Below are positions 33,279 to 46,362 of a stretch of DNA of 64,000 bases, in pieces. The stretch is from Bog-159 sp963709155 (lineage in GTDB: Bacteria > Acidobacteriota > Terriglobia > Bryobacterales > Bryobacteraceae): assembly GCA_963709155.1 (NCBI GenBank), contig CAVPVD010000003.1:186001-250000 (forward strand). Reading direction: 5' to 3'. Numbering within the stretch: position 1 is the stretch's first letter; each line of letters begins with the position of its first letter. The position numbers and the translations under genes were made by a program. The notes below the pieces were generated by a model, which saw only the letters and a program-made list of their open reading frames with translations, was not told the origin of the DNA and made no database searches.

Positions 33279-35426
33279 ATGACACCCAAAAAGAACCGCG
33301 CCGCGGCAGCAGAGCGGAAACTCGACCCGTCCCCCGAGATACCGCCCCTGGATTCGCCGCAGCTCTACATCAACCGGGAACTCAGTCTGCTGGCGTTCCA
33401 ATTCCGGGTCTTGGAGGAGGCGCAGGACGATCGCAATCCGCTGCTCGAACGCGTCAAATTCCTTTCCATCGTGGGCTCCAATACGGACGAGTTCTTCATG
33501 GTGCGGGTGGCCGGTTTGATCGACCAGGTGGATGCCGGAATCGTGGATGTAGGCCCAGACGGGATGCATCCGACCGCGCAGTTGGTCGCCATCCGCCGCG
33601 AGGTGAAGAAACTGCTGGGCGACGCGCACAAATGCCTGCACGATCAACTGCTGCCGGGCTTGGCCGAAGGCGGCATTCAGGTGCTGGATTACGCCTCGTT
33701 GAACGAAAAGCAACTGGCCATCGCCGACGAATACTTTCGCGCCACGGCGTTTCCGGTGCTCACCCCGCTGGCCTTCGATCCCGGCCGTCCGTTTCCGCAT
33801 ATCTCGAACCTCAGTTTGAACCTGGCCGTGCTGATCCGCGACAAAGACGGCGTGGAGCATTTCGCGCGCGTGAAGGTGCCGGATTCGCTGCCGCAGTTCG
33901 TGCCACTGAAGCGGCCGCGCAAGAAAAGCCGCAAGCGGCCGCCGCGCGAGGAGATTTTTGTCTGGTTGGAGCAGGTGATCTCCGCCAATCTGCCGGCTCT
34001 GTTTCACGGCATGGACGTCATTGAGGCGCATCCTTTCCACGTCACGCGGGACGCCGATATCGCCATCAAGGAACTGGAGGCCGAGGACCTGCTGGAGACG
34101 ATCGAGGAAGGCGTGCGCCAGCGGCGCTTCGGCAGCGTCGTGCGGCTCACGGTTTCCGACGACATGCCCGCCCACATCCTCGACATCCTGGTGAACAACC
34201 TGGAGATCGACGCCAGCCAGGTCTACCGCGTGCACGGCCCGCTATCGCTCAGCCGGCTGATGCATCTCTATGCGCTCGACCGGCCGGACCTGAAGGACGT
34301 TCCTTTTGTGCCCGCCATGCCGAAGGCGCTGGTGCCGGCCAACGCGGACGAAGATATTTTCGCGCTGATCCGCCGGCAGAACATCCTGTTGCACCATCCC
34401 TTCGAATCCTTTCAGCCGGTAGTCGATTTCCTGAAGAAGGCGGCCAGAGATCCCAACGTGTTGGCTATCAAGATGGTTCTCTATCGCATCGGGCGGAACT
34501 CGCCTGTGGTGGAAGCCCTGCTCGACGCCAACGAAGAGGGCAAGCAGGTGGCCGTGCTGGTGGAGTTGAAGGCGCGCTTCGACGAGGAGAGCAACATCGA
34601 GTGGGCGCGCGCGCTGGAAAAAGAAGGCGTACATGTGGTGTATGGCCTGCTGGGGCTGAAGACGCACTGCAAGCTGCTGATGGTGGTGCGGCGGGAGGCC
34701 GGCGCGATCCGCCGCTACATCCACCTGGCCACCGGCAACTACAACGTGGTGACCGCGCATTTGTATACCGACATCGGCATGCTGACCTGCGACGATGAAA
34801 TCGGCTCGGATGCCACCGATCTGTTTAACTACCTGACCGGCTATTCGGCGAAGACAGACTATAAGAAGCTGCTGGTTTCGCCGGTGAATTTGCGGGATCG
34901 CTTCGAGGCCATGATCAAGCGCGAGATCGCGCTGCAGGCCAAGGGCGAGAAGGGACACCTGATCTTCAAGATGAACGCCCTGGTGGACCCGCAGGTGATC
35001 CGGCTGCTGTATGAGGCGTCGCAGGCAGGCGTGAAGGTTGAGTTATTGGTGCGCGGCATCTGCTGCCTGCGGCCGGGGATTGCGGGAATCAGCGAGAACA
35101 TCCATGTGATCAGCGTGGTGGGACGCTTCCTGGAACATAGCCGGATTTATTATTTCCGCAATGGCGGCAGCGAAGAGATCTACATGGGCAGCGCGGACCT
35201 GATGCCGCGTAACATCAATCGCCGGGTGGAAGTGCTATTTCCGGTGGAAGGCCCCGATCTGATCAAGCATGTGCGCGACGAGATACTCGGAATCTATTTG
35301 ACCGACACCGTGAAAGGCCGGCAGATGAAGAGCGATGGGACTTATGCGCGGCGCACCGTTTCGGGCGGTAAGCGCGCGGTGAATACTCAGGAGTGGCTCT
35401 TGCAGCGGGCGGCGGGTGGTAAGTAA
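33279..35426 (+). CDS. ppk1: Polyphosphate kinase 1
   Basis: The protein has 715 residues. The N-domain starts with 'LYINRELSLLAFQFRVLEEA' and 'FLSIVGSNTDEFFMVRVAG'; 'LTPLAFDPGRPFPHISNLSLNLAV' follows. The two PLD-like catalytic domains carry 'GLKTHCKLLMVVRRE' (catalytic His in HxK) and 'YIHLATGNYN', and end with 'IYMGSADLMPRNINRRVEVLFPVE'. The enzyme makes polyphosphate from ATP. It converges on agmatine deiminase with only one base between the two stop codons, so the transcripts must overlap. Confidence 0.93.
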   Translation: MTPKKNRAAAAERKLDPSPEIPPLDSPQLYINRELSLLAFQFRVLEEAQDDRNPLLERVKFLSIVGSNTDEFFMVRVAGLIDQVDAGIVDVGPDGMHPTAQLVAIRREVKKLLGDAHKCLHDQLLPGLAEGGIQVLDYASLNEKQLAIADEYFRATAFPVLTPLAFDPGRPFPHISNLSLNLAVLIRDKDGVEHFARVKVPDSLPQFVPLKRPRKKSRKRPPREEIFVWLEQVISANLPALFHGMDVIEAHPFHVTRDADIAIKELEAEDLLETIEEGVRQRRFGSVVRLTVSDDMPAHILDILVNNLEIDASQVYRVHGPLSLSRLMHLYALDRPDLKDVPFVPAMPKALVPANADEDIFALIRRQNILLHHPFESFQPVVDFLKKAARDPNVLAIKMVLYRIGRNSPVVEALLDANEEGKQVAVLVELKARFDEESNIEWARALEKEGVHVVYGLLGLKTHCKLLMVVRREAGAIRRYIHLATGNYNVVTAHLYTDIGMLTCDDEIGSDATDLFNYLTGYSAKTDYKKLLVSPVNLRDRFEAMIKREIALQAKGEKGHLIFKMNALVDPQVIRLLYEASQAGVKVELLVRGICCLRPGIAGISENIHVISVVGRFLEHSRIYYFRNGGSEEIYMGSADLMPRNINRRVEVLFPVEGPDLIKHVRDEILGIYLTDTVKGRQMKSDGTYARRTVSGGKRAVNTQEWLLQRAAGGK

Positions 35427-35427
35427 G

Positions 35428-36447
35428 TCACTTGGGCTGCTGCTGCGTCATGCAATGCAGCGTGCCCAGGCCCCACACTAACTCCACGGCATCGATGCCG
35501 GCTACAGTGCGATCGGGGAAGATGCGCGCCAGCGTGTTCAGGGCGATGCGGTCGTTGGGATCGTTGAAGGTAGGCACTAACACCAGCCGGTTCGCGATGT
35601 AGAAGTTCGCGTAGCTGGCCGGCAGGCGGCGGCCATTGAAGACCAGCGGCGCGGGCATAGGCAGCTTCACCACCCGCAGCGGCAGTTTGCGAAGTATCGC
35701 CAGGTTCTCGCGCAGCGGTTCATAGTTTGGGTCGAGGCGATCCGGCTCCGAGGCTATCACCACCGTATTCGCGTTCACAAAACGGGCTAAGTCGTCAACA
35801 TGGCCATGTGTGTCGTCGCCCGCGATGCCGTTTTGCAGCCAGATTACTTTTCGCGCTCCAAGATATTCATGGAGCGCCCGCTCTATATCTACTCTCGTCA
35901 GTTGTGGATTGCGGGCCTGTACCGGACTGAGCAGGCACTCTTCGGTGGTCAGCAACAGTCCCCGGCCGTTCACATCGATGCTGCCGCCTTCGAGCACCAG
36001 GCCCGGCTCCCATGCGCGTAGCCGCAGCGCGTCGGCTAACTTCGCCGGGATGGCGGAATCGCGCTTCCAATCGTCATACTTGGCCCAGGCATTGAAGCGC
36101 CAGTGCGTGATGGCCAACTCTCCGGCGCGATTTTTCACGAAGAGCGGGCAGTAATCGCGTGTCCAACCGCGGTCAGTCGGCGCGTGAAAGAATTCAACGG
36201 CCGCGAGGTTGGCGTCGGCCTTGCGCAGGATGCGGCGGGCCGTTTCTTCAGAGTGGCCGTTCTCGATCAGAATGCGCACGCGCTCGACTGTCGCGAGCTT
36301 GCGCACGATCTCCGCATAAACCCAGGGGATGGGCGCGAATCGGCCCGGCCAATCGTCGCGATTGTGTGGCCAGGCAATCCAGGTAGCCTCGTGCGGCTCC
36401 CATTCGGCCGGCATGCGGAAGCCCAATGCGCGCGGAGTATCGGGCAT
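35428..36447 (-). CDS. aguA: Agmatine deiminase
   Basis: The protein has 339 residues of the peptidyl-arginine deiminase fold. Visible motifs are 'RMPAEWEPHEATWIAWPHN', 'TDRGWTRDYCPLFVKN', 'LVLEGGSIDVNGRGLLLTTEECLL', 'GDDTHGHVDDLARFVN' with the catalytic His, and the nucleophile Cys332 in 'GTLHCMTQQQP'. It converts agmatine to N-carbamoylputrescine. Its start overlaps the stop of the amidase gene (TGATG), so the two are translated as a coupled pair for putrescine synthesis. Confidence 0.9.
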   Translation of the reverse strand: MPDTPRALGFRMPAEWEPHEATWIAWPHNRDDWPGRFAPIPWVYAEIVRKLATVERVRILIENGHSEETARRILRKADANLAAVEFFHAPTDRGWTRDYCPLFVKNRAGELAITHWRFNAWAKYDDWKRDSAIPAKLADALRLRAWEPGLVLEGGSIDVNGRGLLLTTEECLLSPVQARNPQLTRVDIERALHEYLGARKVIWLQNGIAGDDTHGHVDDLARFVNANTVVIASEPDRLDPNYEPLRENLAILRKLPLRVVKLPMPAPLVFNGRRLPASYANFYIANRLVLVPTFNDPNDRIALNTLARIFPDRTVAGIDAVELVWGLGTLHCMTQQQPK

Positions 36448-37328
36448 CAGTCGATCACGCGCCGGGTGATGTCACCGTAGGCGTCGATGCGCCGGTCGCG
36501 CAGAAAAGGCCAGTTGCGGCGCACGTCCTCGATGCAGCGCGCGTCGCACTCCGCGATCAGGATTTCCTCGCGATCGTGCAAGGCCTGGGCCACAACCTGG
36601 CCGAATGGATCGGCCACGAACGAGCCACCCCAGAATTCCAGGCCATGCGCGGGCGGCCCTTCGTACCCCACGCGATTGACGGCCGCTACGTAAACCCCGT
36701 TGGCGATGGCGTGCGCGCGCTGGATGGTGCGCCAGGCGTCATGCTGGCCGGCCCCGAACTCTTCCTTTTCCGCGGGATGCCAGCCGATGGCGGTGGGATA
36801 GAAGAGCACCTGCGCGCCGCTGAGCGCGGCCAGGCGGGCGGCTTCCGGATACCACTGGTCCCAGCAGACTAGCGCGGCGATACGTCCGAAGCGCGTGGGG
36901 AAGCTGGGGAATCCCAGGTCGCCGGGAGTGAAGTAAAACTTTTCGAAATAGAGCGGATCGTCGGGGATGTGCATCTTGCGGTACATGCCCGCCAGCGAGC
37001 CGTCGGCGTCGATGATGACAGCCGTATTGTGATATACCCCGGCGGTGCGGCGCTCAAATAGCGATGCCACCACGACCACGCCCAGTTCGGCGGCCAGGCG
37101 GCCCAGCGACTCGGTGGAGGGGCCGGGGATAGACTCGGCCAGGTCGAAGAGGGCGGCGTTCTCGTCGCGGCAAAAATACTGGGAGCGGAAGAGTTCCTGA
37201 AGGCAGATAATTTGCGCGCCGCGGGAAGCGGCTTCGCGGATACGCCATTCGGCTTTGGCGAAATTCTCGTTGGGGTCGGGCGAGCAGGCCATTTGGACCA
37301 GGCCGATGCGGAATTTGGCGGGTGGCAC
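36447..37328 (-). CDS. aguB: N-carbamoylputrescine amidase
   Basis: The protein is a nitrilase-superfamily enzyme of 293 residues with the Glu-Lys-Cys triad: Glu in 'IICLQELFRSQYFC', Lys in 'GMYRKMHIPDDP', and Cys in 'IAALVCWDQWYPE'. 'IGWHPAEKEEFGAGQHDAW' is typical for this family. It hydrolyses N-carbamoylputrescine to putrescine, CO2 and ammonia. It is the first gene of the aguB-aguA pair. Confidence 0.9.
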   Translation of the reverse strand: MPPAKFRIGLVQMACSPDPNENFAKAEWRIREAASRGAQIICLQELFRSQYFCRDENAALFDLAESIPGPSTESLGRLAAELGVVVVASLFERRTAGVYHNTAVIIDADGSLAGMYRKMHIPDDPLYFEKFYFTPGDLGFPSFPTRFGRIAALVCWDQWYPEAARLAALSGAQVLFYPTAIGWHPAEKEEFGAGQHDAWRTIQRAHAIANGVYVAAVNRVGYEGPPAHGLEFWGGSFVADPFGQVVAQALHDREEILIAECDARCIEDVRRNWPFLRDRRIDAYGDITRRVID

Positions 37329-37354
37329 GTTTCTATTCTAGCGGGGGCTGAGTG

Positions 37355-38521
37355 CTAGGGGCTAGGGGCCGGGGTTAGCCAGGCACACCGAAAGCCGATG
37401 CGGTCGTCGCGGCCGCCTGGTCCGCTCCACAGGCGGCTGGCGGCGCGCAGGTGCACTCCCGCATCGTTGTAAAACGAACCCCCGCGCAATACGCGCTTCC
37501 CGGTTTCCCGATCGGGCCCGGTGGGATCCACCGCGGGTCTGTCCTGCGGCAGGCTCGCGTAGTAGGTTTCGTCGTACCAGTCCGCGGCCCACTCCCAAAC
37601 GTTCCCCGACATGTCATAGAGTCCCCAGTTATTCGCCGGATATGAGCGCACGGGAGAAGTGCCGTTCCATTTGCTGCCCGCGTAGTTCGCCTTCTCCGGA
37701 GTCACGTAGTTTCCCCACGGGTACTTCAAGCCGTCCTTGCCGCCGCGCGCGGCGTATTCCCACTGCGCCTCGGTGGGAAGTGTGCCGCCGGCCCATTCGC
37801 AGTAAGCCTGCGCCTCTTCCCAGGTCATCCGGACCATCGGGTGATCCGGCTTGCTCCAATCCGGATTGAAAGCCGGCGTGTCCGGCAGGCTGAGATACTT
37901 CTGTTCACTGGCAAATCGTTTGTAAGCTGCCACGGTCACCAGGGTCTCGCTCACCCACAAACCCTTGCCGATGCGTACCGTGTGGCGCGGCTTTTCGTCC
38001 GCGCGGGCTTCGGCGTCACCTGGCGTGGCGCCCATGCCAAACTCTCCGGGCGGGATCCACACGTACGGAAGGCCATCCTTCGGGTTCGTCAGCGCGTAAG
38101 GCTGCCAGGGCGCGGGAGTGACATTCGCCGGAGTGCCGATCACGGCCGCGATCGACGCGCACAGCGTTTCAAAACCGTCCGATGCGGCGTTGCCGTTCCA
38201 GGCGGTCAGGTCGGCGGTCTGTATCGACCCGAATCCCAGCGGCAGATCGACGTCGTCTATCTGGGCGGGCACCAGGACGTTCCGCTTCTTGCCGAGAGAA
38301 GCTTCCTCGATTACCCAGTCGCTATCGACAGAGGTTTTCGACCAGAGCACCACCTGGCAGCGCGCCTTCGCGATCTCGTCGCGAATGACGCGGCGAAAGG
38401 TCTCGCCCGCGAGCAGGTCGCGGTCCCACCAAACGGACCAGCCATGATCCTCCAGCGCCTTCGCCATGGCTGCCACGCGCGGGCGATCCTGGCGGGCGTA
38501 GCTGATGAAGATGTCGCTCAT
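37355..38521 (-). CDS. TIR domain - formylglycine-generating-enzyme-like fusion protein
   Basis: The protein has 388 residues. Residues 1-~130 are a TIR domain: 'DIFISYARQDRPRVAAMAKALEDHGWSVWWD', and 'SDWVIEEASLGKKR' with the putative catalytic Glu73. Residues ~147-388 are an FGE/SUMF1-type domain ('PYVWIPPGEFGMGAT', 'HPMVRMTWEEAQAYCEWAGGTLPTEAQWEYAARGG', 'GLYDMSGNVWEWAADWYDETYY', 'RVLRGGSFYN', 'RIGFRCAW'). TIR domains of bacteria often cleave NAD or signal in defence, and FGE folds can bind ligands as well as modify sulfatases. The pairing suggests a sensor-effector protein, but this is inference. The gene is on its own, next to a palindromic repeat. Confidence 0.8.
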   Translation of the reverse strand: MSDIFISYARQDRPRVAAMAKALEDHGWSVWWDRDLLAGETFRRVIRDEIAKARCQVVLWSKTSVDSDWVIEEASLGKKRNVLVPAQIDDVDLPLGFGSIQTADLTAWNGNAASDGFETLCASIAAVIGTPANVTPAPWQPYALTNPKDGLPYVWIPPGEFGMGATPGDAEARADEKPRHTVRIGKGLWVSETLVTVAAYKRFASEQKYLSLPDTPAFNPDWSKPDHPMVRMTWEEAQAYCEWAGGTLPTEAQWEYAARGGKDGLKYPWGNYVTPEKANYAGSKWNGTSPVRSYPANNWGLYDMSGNVWEWAADWYDETYYASLPQDRPAVDPTGPDRETGKRVLRGGSFYNDAGVHLRAASRLWSGPGGRDDRIGFRCAWLTPAPSP

Positions 38522-38590
38522 CGGTTGGCTCTGCGAAATCGTATCACATTTGGGCGGGTTTCCTGCTGGAGTTTGGACCTTTGGTTGGAC

Positions 38591-38671
38591 GCCCGTGGCG
38601 CACGCTTCAGCGTGCCGGCGGGACTTTTAAGTCCCGCTGCTTAACCCGCCAAAAGCGTGCGCCACGGGCCG
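38591..38671. repeat. Palindromic repeat with 17-bp outer arms
   Basis: The outer arms GCCCGTGGCGCACGCTT (38591-38607) and AAGCGTGCGCCACGGGC (38653-38669) are perfectly complementary. Inside are GCACGCTTCAGCGTGC-type and GGCGGGACTTTTAAGTCCCGC units. The outer unit is the uninterrupted form of the target into which both MITE-like elements inserted. A shortened copy lies at 63007-63052. Confidence 0.8.
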
Positions 38672-38703
38672 TGATCGCCTGACGCAAAGGCGATCCTATG
38701 GAA

Positions 38704-38742
38704 CTTGCGCTATTATCTTGCGCTATTGTCTTGCGCTATTAT
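38704..38742 (+). repeat. Three tandem 13-bp repeats before the metalloprotease gene
   Basis: CTTGCGCTATTAT, CTTGCGCTATTGT and CTTGCGCTATTAT follow each other without gaps (38704-38742), ending 27 bases before the ATG at 38770. Each carries a TATTAT-like piece, so the array may hold promoter elements or bind a regulator in steps. Confidence 0.75.
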
Positions 38743-38769
38743 GAAGCGATTCCCTCCAAGGAGTACGCG

Positions 38770-41661
<2,892 letters not shown>

Positions 41662-41670
41662 CGGCGCGGA

Positions 41671-43029
<1,359 letters not shown>

Positions 43030-43077
43030 CCCTTCATGGATGGCGCGCGGGCCCCGGCGGGTACAATAAAAGGACGG

Positions 43078-44115
43078 ATGCGAGCGTGGAACCGGGCAAA
43101 ACTATTGTGGGGCTATCTGGCGCGGCGCACCAGGCTGGCGGCCTTGCCCGTGGAGTACATCGTGGAGACCACCGCCAAGTGCAATCTCTATTGCCCGATG
43201 TGCCCGCGCGAGACGCACAAGCAGCCTAAGGCCGATATGTCCGGCGACGTGTTCGAGCGGGTCGTGCGCGAATCCGGGAGCACGGCCGAGCACATGATGC
43301 TGATCGGCTTGGGCGAGCCTTTCATGGATCCGCGGATCTTCGAGCGTATCGAGTTCTGCCACCGTCACAGCATCTCGACGCTGCTTTCGACCAACGGGAC
43401 TTTCCTCGACGAACGCATCGCGGAGCGCGTGCTGGCGTCTCCGCTCGAACAGATCACCCTGAGTTTCGACGGCGCGCGCAAGGAAAGCTTCGAATTCTAT
43501 CGCAAAGGCGCCAAGTTCGAGAAGGTGCGCGATAACTTCGTGCGCTTCGCCGCCATGAAGCATGCCCGCCGTTCGAAGCTGCAGGTGGTGGTGCAGATGG
43601 TACGCATGGAGCGCAACGCGGGCGAGGTGGACGAGTTCACGCGCTTCTGGCGGGGGGTGGCGGGCATCGACCAGGTGCGCATCAAGGAAGACGAGACCAA
43701 CGTGATTCATCCGGATGCGGGCCATGCGGCGGAGGATTGGAAGCATCCTTGCCATTACTTGTGGCGCGGTCCGATGTACGTCAAGCAGAATGGCGATGTC
43801 TATCCCTGCTGCCAGAGTTATATGCTCGATGGCGCGCCGCTCGGTAACATCGCGGAGCAGCCGCTGGTGAACATCTGGAATGCGCCGGAGATGCAGCGCA
43901 TGCGGCGCGCGCACATCGACGGACGGGCTGCCGGGATCGACATTTGCGCGCGCTGCTGTACCACGATTCCGCATCCGGCGCTGGTGGCGGGCAGCCTGCT
44001 GTTCCATGGTAAGACGGTGCGCCGGCTGCTTCCGGTCATCGAGCGGATGATCTATTTTTCGAAGCTGCCTGGAAAGCTGCTGCGTCCGCCGCGCGGTCCG
44101 GAGGCTGGGGCTTGA
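43078..44115 (+). CDS. Radical SAM/SPASM-domain protein
   Basis: The protein has 345 residues from ATG 43078, with AAAAGGACGG before it; a further in-frame start at 43036 lies in the photolyase promoter area. The iron-sulfur motif is Cys35, Cys39 and Cys42 in 'TAKCNLYCPMCPRE'. The C-terminal SPASM-like region holds 'HPCHYLWRGPMYVKQNGDVYPCCQSYMLDG' and later 'GIDICARCCT'. The substrate is unknown: peptide modification or cofactor/sugar chemistry are both possible. Its stop overlaps the start of the next gene (TTGA), so the two are likely to be translated together. Confidence 0.82.
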   Translation: MRAWNRAKLLWGYLARRTRLAALPVEYIVETTAKCNLYCPMCPRETHKQPKADMSGDVFERVVRESGSTAEHMMLIGLGEPFMDPRIFERIEFCHRHSISTLLSTNGTFLDERIAERVLASPLEQITLSFDGARKESFEFYRKGAKFEKVRDNFVRFAAMKHARRSKLQVVVQMVRMERNAGEVDEFTRFWRGVAGIDQVRIKEDETNVIHPDAGHAAEDWKHPCHYLWRGPMYVKQNGDVYPCCQSYMLDGAPLGNIAEQPLVNIWNAPEMQRMRRAHIDGRAAGIDICARCCTTIPHPALVAGSLLFHGKTVRRLLPVIERMIYFSKLPGKLLRPPRGPEAGA

Positions 44116-44957
44116 TTCCGGCTCGCATCATTTGTGCGATGCACTTCTGCGCAGCCGCGGCCGGCGCCGCCTCCCTGGCACACGGTCTCTGGATATGGAA
44201 GTCTCAAGACGTTCTGGAAGCCCCGCGCGCGACCGATGCTTTGCTGCAGTTTTGTAAATCGAAAAGCATCGACGAAGTCTACATCTCGTTTCCCGCCGGC
44301 GGCGAAAAGCGGGTATCTCCTATCGTCAAGCTCCTCCATCGGTCGAGTATTCGTGTCGAAGTTCTCTTGTCGAGCGGCGACGCCGGCGAGCCCGGGCCGA
44401 AGCGGGATAAATTGTTGGACCGTGTCGAGGCCATCGTGCAATTCAACCGGCAGCATCCGAACGAGCCGTTCGACGGCATTCACCTGGACCTGGAACCGCA
44501 GCAACAGCCGGAGAACAAGGGGCCGGGTAATCTGAGGTTCCTGCCGGCGTTGGCGGGCACTTATCGCGCCGTGCGCGCGCTAGCCGAATCGGGCAGGATG
44601 TCCGTTGACGCGGATATCCCCACTAAGTATCTTAAAGGCACTCTCGGGGAGCGGCGTATGCTTTTGTCCGCTCTACCCCGGCTCACGTTGATGCTCTATG
44701 AGCTGAGCCGCCCCGATGATGGCCGGAGCGAGTCGCAAAAGGCCGGGAAGCTTCGCCAGGAGGCCGCACGGTATCTTGAAATGGCGTACCGGGGTCTCGA
44801 CACGCCGGATCTCGCCAAAATCAGCGTGGCGCTGCGCACGCCGGATTATGGCGGCTTGCTTCCCGCGATGTTCAAAGCCCTGGATGCGGCGATGGCTGGA
44901 AATCCGCATTACGGCGGGTGGGCATGGCATTCCTACAATGACATGCTTTCCCGATAA
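44112..44957 (+). CDS. Putative glycoside-hydrolase-like (TIM barrel) protein
   Basis: The protein has 281 residues and starts at TTG 44112, overlapping the radical SAM stop. The N-terminus (RIICAMHFCAAAAGAASLA) may be a signal peptide. 'HGLWIWKSQDVLEAPRATDALLQFCKSKSIDEVYISFP' and 'FDGIHLDLEPQQQPE' are the first strands and the acidic barrel motif (DxxLDLEP), similar to GH18-like or 'glycosyl hydrolase-like' families. 'GGWAWHSYNDM' closes the barrel. The sugar is unknown, and pairing with a radical SAM gene is unusual. Confidence 0.6.
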   Translation: MIPARIICAMHFCAAAAGAASLAHGLWIWKSQDVLEAPRATDALLQFCKSKSIDEVYISFPAGGEKRVSPIVKLLHRSSIRVEVLLSSGDAGEPGPKRDKLLDRVEAIVQFNRQHPNEPFDGIHLDLEPQQQPENKGPGNLRFLPALAGTYRAVRALAESGRMSVDADIPTKYLKGTLGERRMLLSALPRLTLMLYELSRPDDGRSESQKAGKLRQEAARYLEMAYRGLDTPDLAKISVALRTPDYGGLLPAMFKALDAAMAGNPHYGGWAWHSYNDMLSR

Positions 44958-44963
44958 CCGAAG

Positions 44964-45797
44964 CTACGGCTGCTTGCCGCCCAGGATCTCCGCCGCGCGC
45001 TGCGCCGTCTCCTGCACCAGGAATCCCATCTTCGGGTGACTGGGTTCCAGGTCGGGATGTACGCCGGCTTCTTCCAGGGCTTCGGAAGTGGTGGGGCCGA
45101 TGGAAGCGACCACCATCTTACGCAAAGCCGATAACACCGCGCCTTCCAGCCTGTCTTCCGCGGCGATGCGCAGCAGATGATCGATCTGGATGGAGGTGGT
45201 GAAGAGCGCCACTTGCAATTCGCCGGCGGCCAGGCGCCGGGCCGCGGCGCGCAACGGCTCGGTGTCTTCGGGCAGGTCCCACTGGTAGACCCGCACCGTG
45301 GCCACCTCCGCGCCGCGCTGCCGCAGAGCGTCGAGCAACTCCGTGTTGGATCGCCCGTATTCCTGGACGGCGATGCGCCGTTCCGGACGATCGCGGATGG
45401 CGGCCAGCAACTCCCGCCACGTATTGGGCTCGGGCACCATAACGGTCACCGGCACATCCAGCCCGCGCAGCACGGCGGCGGGCTTGGGTCCGCGCGCCAC
45501 TACCGTGATGCGGCGCAGGGCTTCGGCAAAGCGTTCCGGCGGATAGCTTGCAGCGATCGCCTGATGCAGCAGGCGCGTACCCACTCCCGTGAGCAGGATC
45601 ATCATGTCGAAATCGCCGGCGAACAGGCGCCCGGCAAATTCGAGGGCCGCCTGGTTCTGCTGGAGCGGCGCTTCACGCATGGAAGGCGCCGATACCGGCT
45701 CGCCTCCCTGTTTGCGAATGAGTTCGGCCATCTCGGCGGAGCGGCGGCTCTCCAGAGACAGTACCCGCATGCCGGCGAAAGACATAGACAGCCTCAA
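44964..45797 (-). CDS. hemD: Uroporphyrinogen-III synthase
   Basis: The protein has 277 residues of the two-lobe HemD fold: 'MRVLSLESRRSAEMAELIRKQGGEPVSAPSM', 'DFDMMILLTGVGTRLLHQAI', 'VVARGPKPAAVLRGLDVPVTVMVPEPN', 'RIAVQEYGRSNTELLDALRQRGAEVATVRVY', 'VALFTTSIQIDHLL' and 'VASIGPTTSEALEEAGVHPDLEPSHPKMGFLV'. It closes hydroxymethylbilane to uroporphyrinogen III for heme. The family is sequence-poor but this pattern is typical. Its start overlaps the GAF gene by 4 bases. Confidence 0.8.
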   Translation of the reverse strand: MRLSMSFAGMRVLSLESRRSAEMAELIRKQGGEPVSAPSMREAPLQQNQAALEFAGRLFAGDFDMMILLTGVGTRLLHQAIAASYPPERFAEALRRITVVARGPKPAAVLRGLDVPVTVMVPEPNTWRELLAAIRDRPERRIAVQEYGRSNTELLDALRQRGAEVATVRVYQWDLPEDTEPLRAAARRLAAGELQVALFTTSIQIDHLLRIAAEDRLEGAVLSALRKMVVASIGPTTSEALEEAGVHPDLEPSHPKMGFLVQETAQRAAEILGGKQP

Positions 45798-46303
45798 GGG
45801 CGCGCGGCATTCCGGCTGGCGCGCCGGATTTCAAGCAGCAGGACGGCGCCTTTCGCCAGTTCCTTCAGCTTGTCGGTTTGTTCCGTGGTCAGTTCGCGCG
45901 GTTTGCGATCGATCACGCACAAGGTGCCTAGCGCCAGGCCCTCAGGCGAAAGCAGCGGCATGCCGGCGTAGAATCGCAGATGCGGTTTCTGGGTTACCAG
46001 CGGGTTATGCGAAAAGCGCTCGTCGGCCAGCATATCGGAGGTTACATACAAATCGTCCTGGCAGATGGCGTGTGCGCAAAACGAAGTATCGCGGGGTATC
46101 TCGCGAAGATCCAACCCGGTATTGGATTTGAACCAGGCACGGTCGCGATCGACAAAGGCCAGCAGACTGATCGGCGTCTGACAAATGTCAGCGGCACGCG
46201 CCGTAATCTCGTCGAAAGCCGGCTCCGCGGCGGTGTCCAATATGCAGTATTGCCGCAACAGGTCGAGGCGTGCGTGCTCGTTGAGCGGTATCGGGGGCTT
46301 CAT
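45794..46303 (-). CDS. GAF-domain sensor protein
   Basis: The protein has 169 residues and is a single GAF domain with the typical 'LLRQYCILDTAAEPAFDEITARAADICQTPISLLAFVDRDRAWFKSNTGLD', 'SFCAHAI', 'DERFSHNPLVTQKPHLRFYAGMPLLSPEGLALGTLCVIDRKPRELT'. No output domain is attached, so it may bind a small ligand or partner protein. Its overlap with hemD (ATGA type) suggests one transcript. Confidence 0.82.
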   Translation of the reverse strand: MKPPIPLNEHARLDLLRQYCILDTAAEPAFDEITARAADICQTPISLLAFVDRDRAWFKSNTGLDLREIPRDTSFCAHAICQDDLYVTSDMLADERFSHNPLVTQKPHLRFYAGMPLLSPEGLALGTLCVIDRKPRELTTEQTDKLKELAKGAVLLLEIRRASRNAARP

Positions 46304-46362
46304 CGTTTGCTATTAGGATGACTGTACCAGATTTGGCGGGCGTTGAACAGATAAGTACGGTT

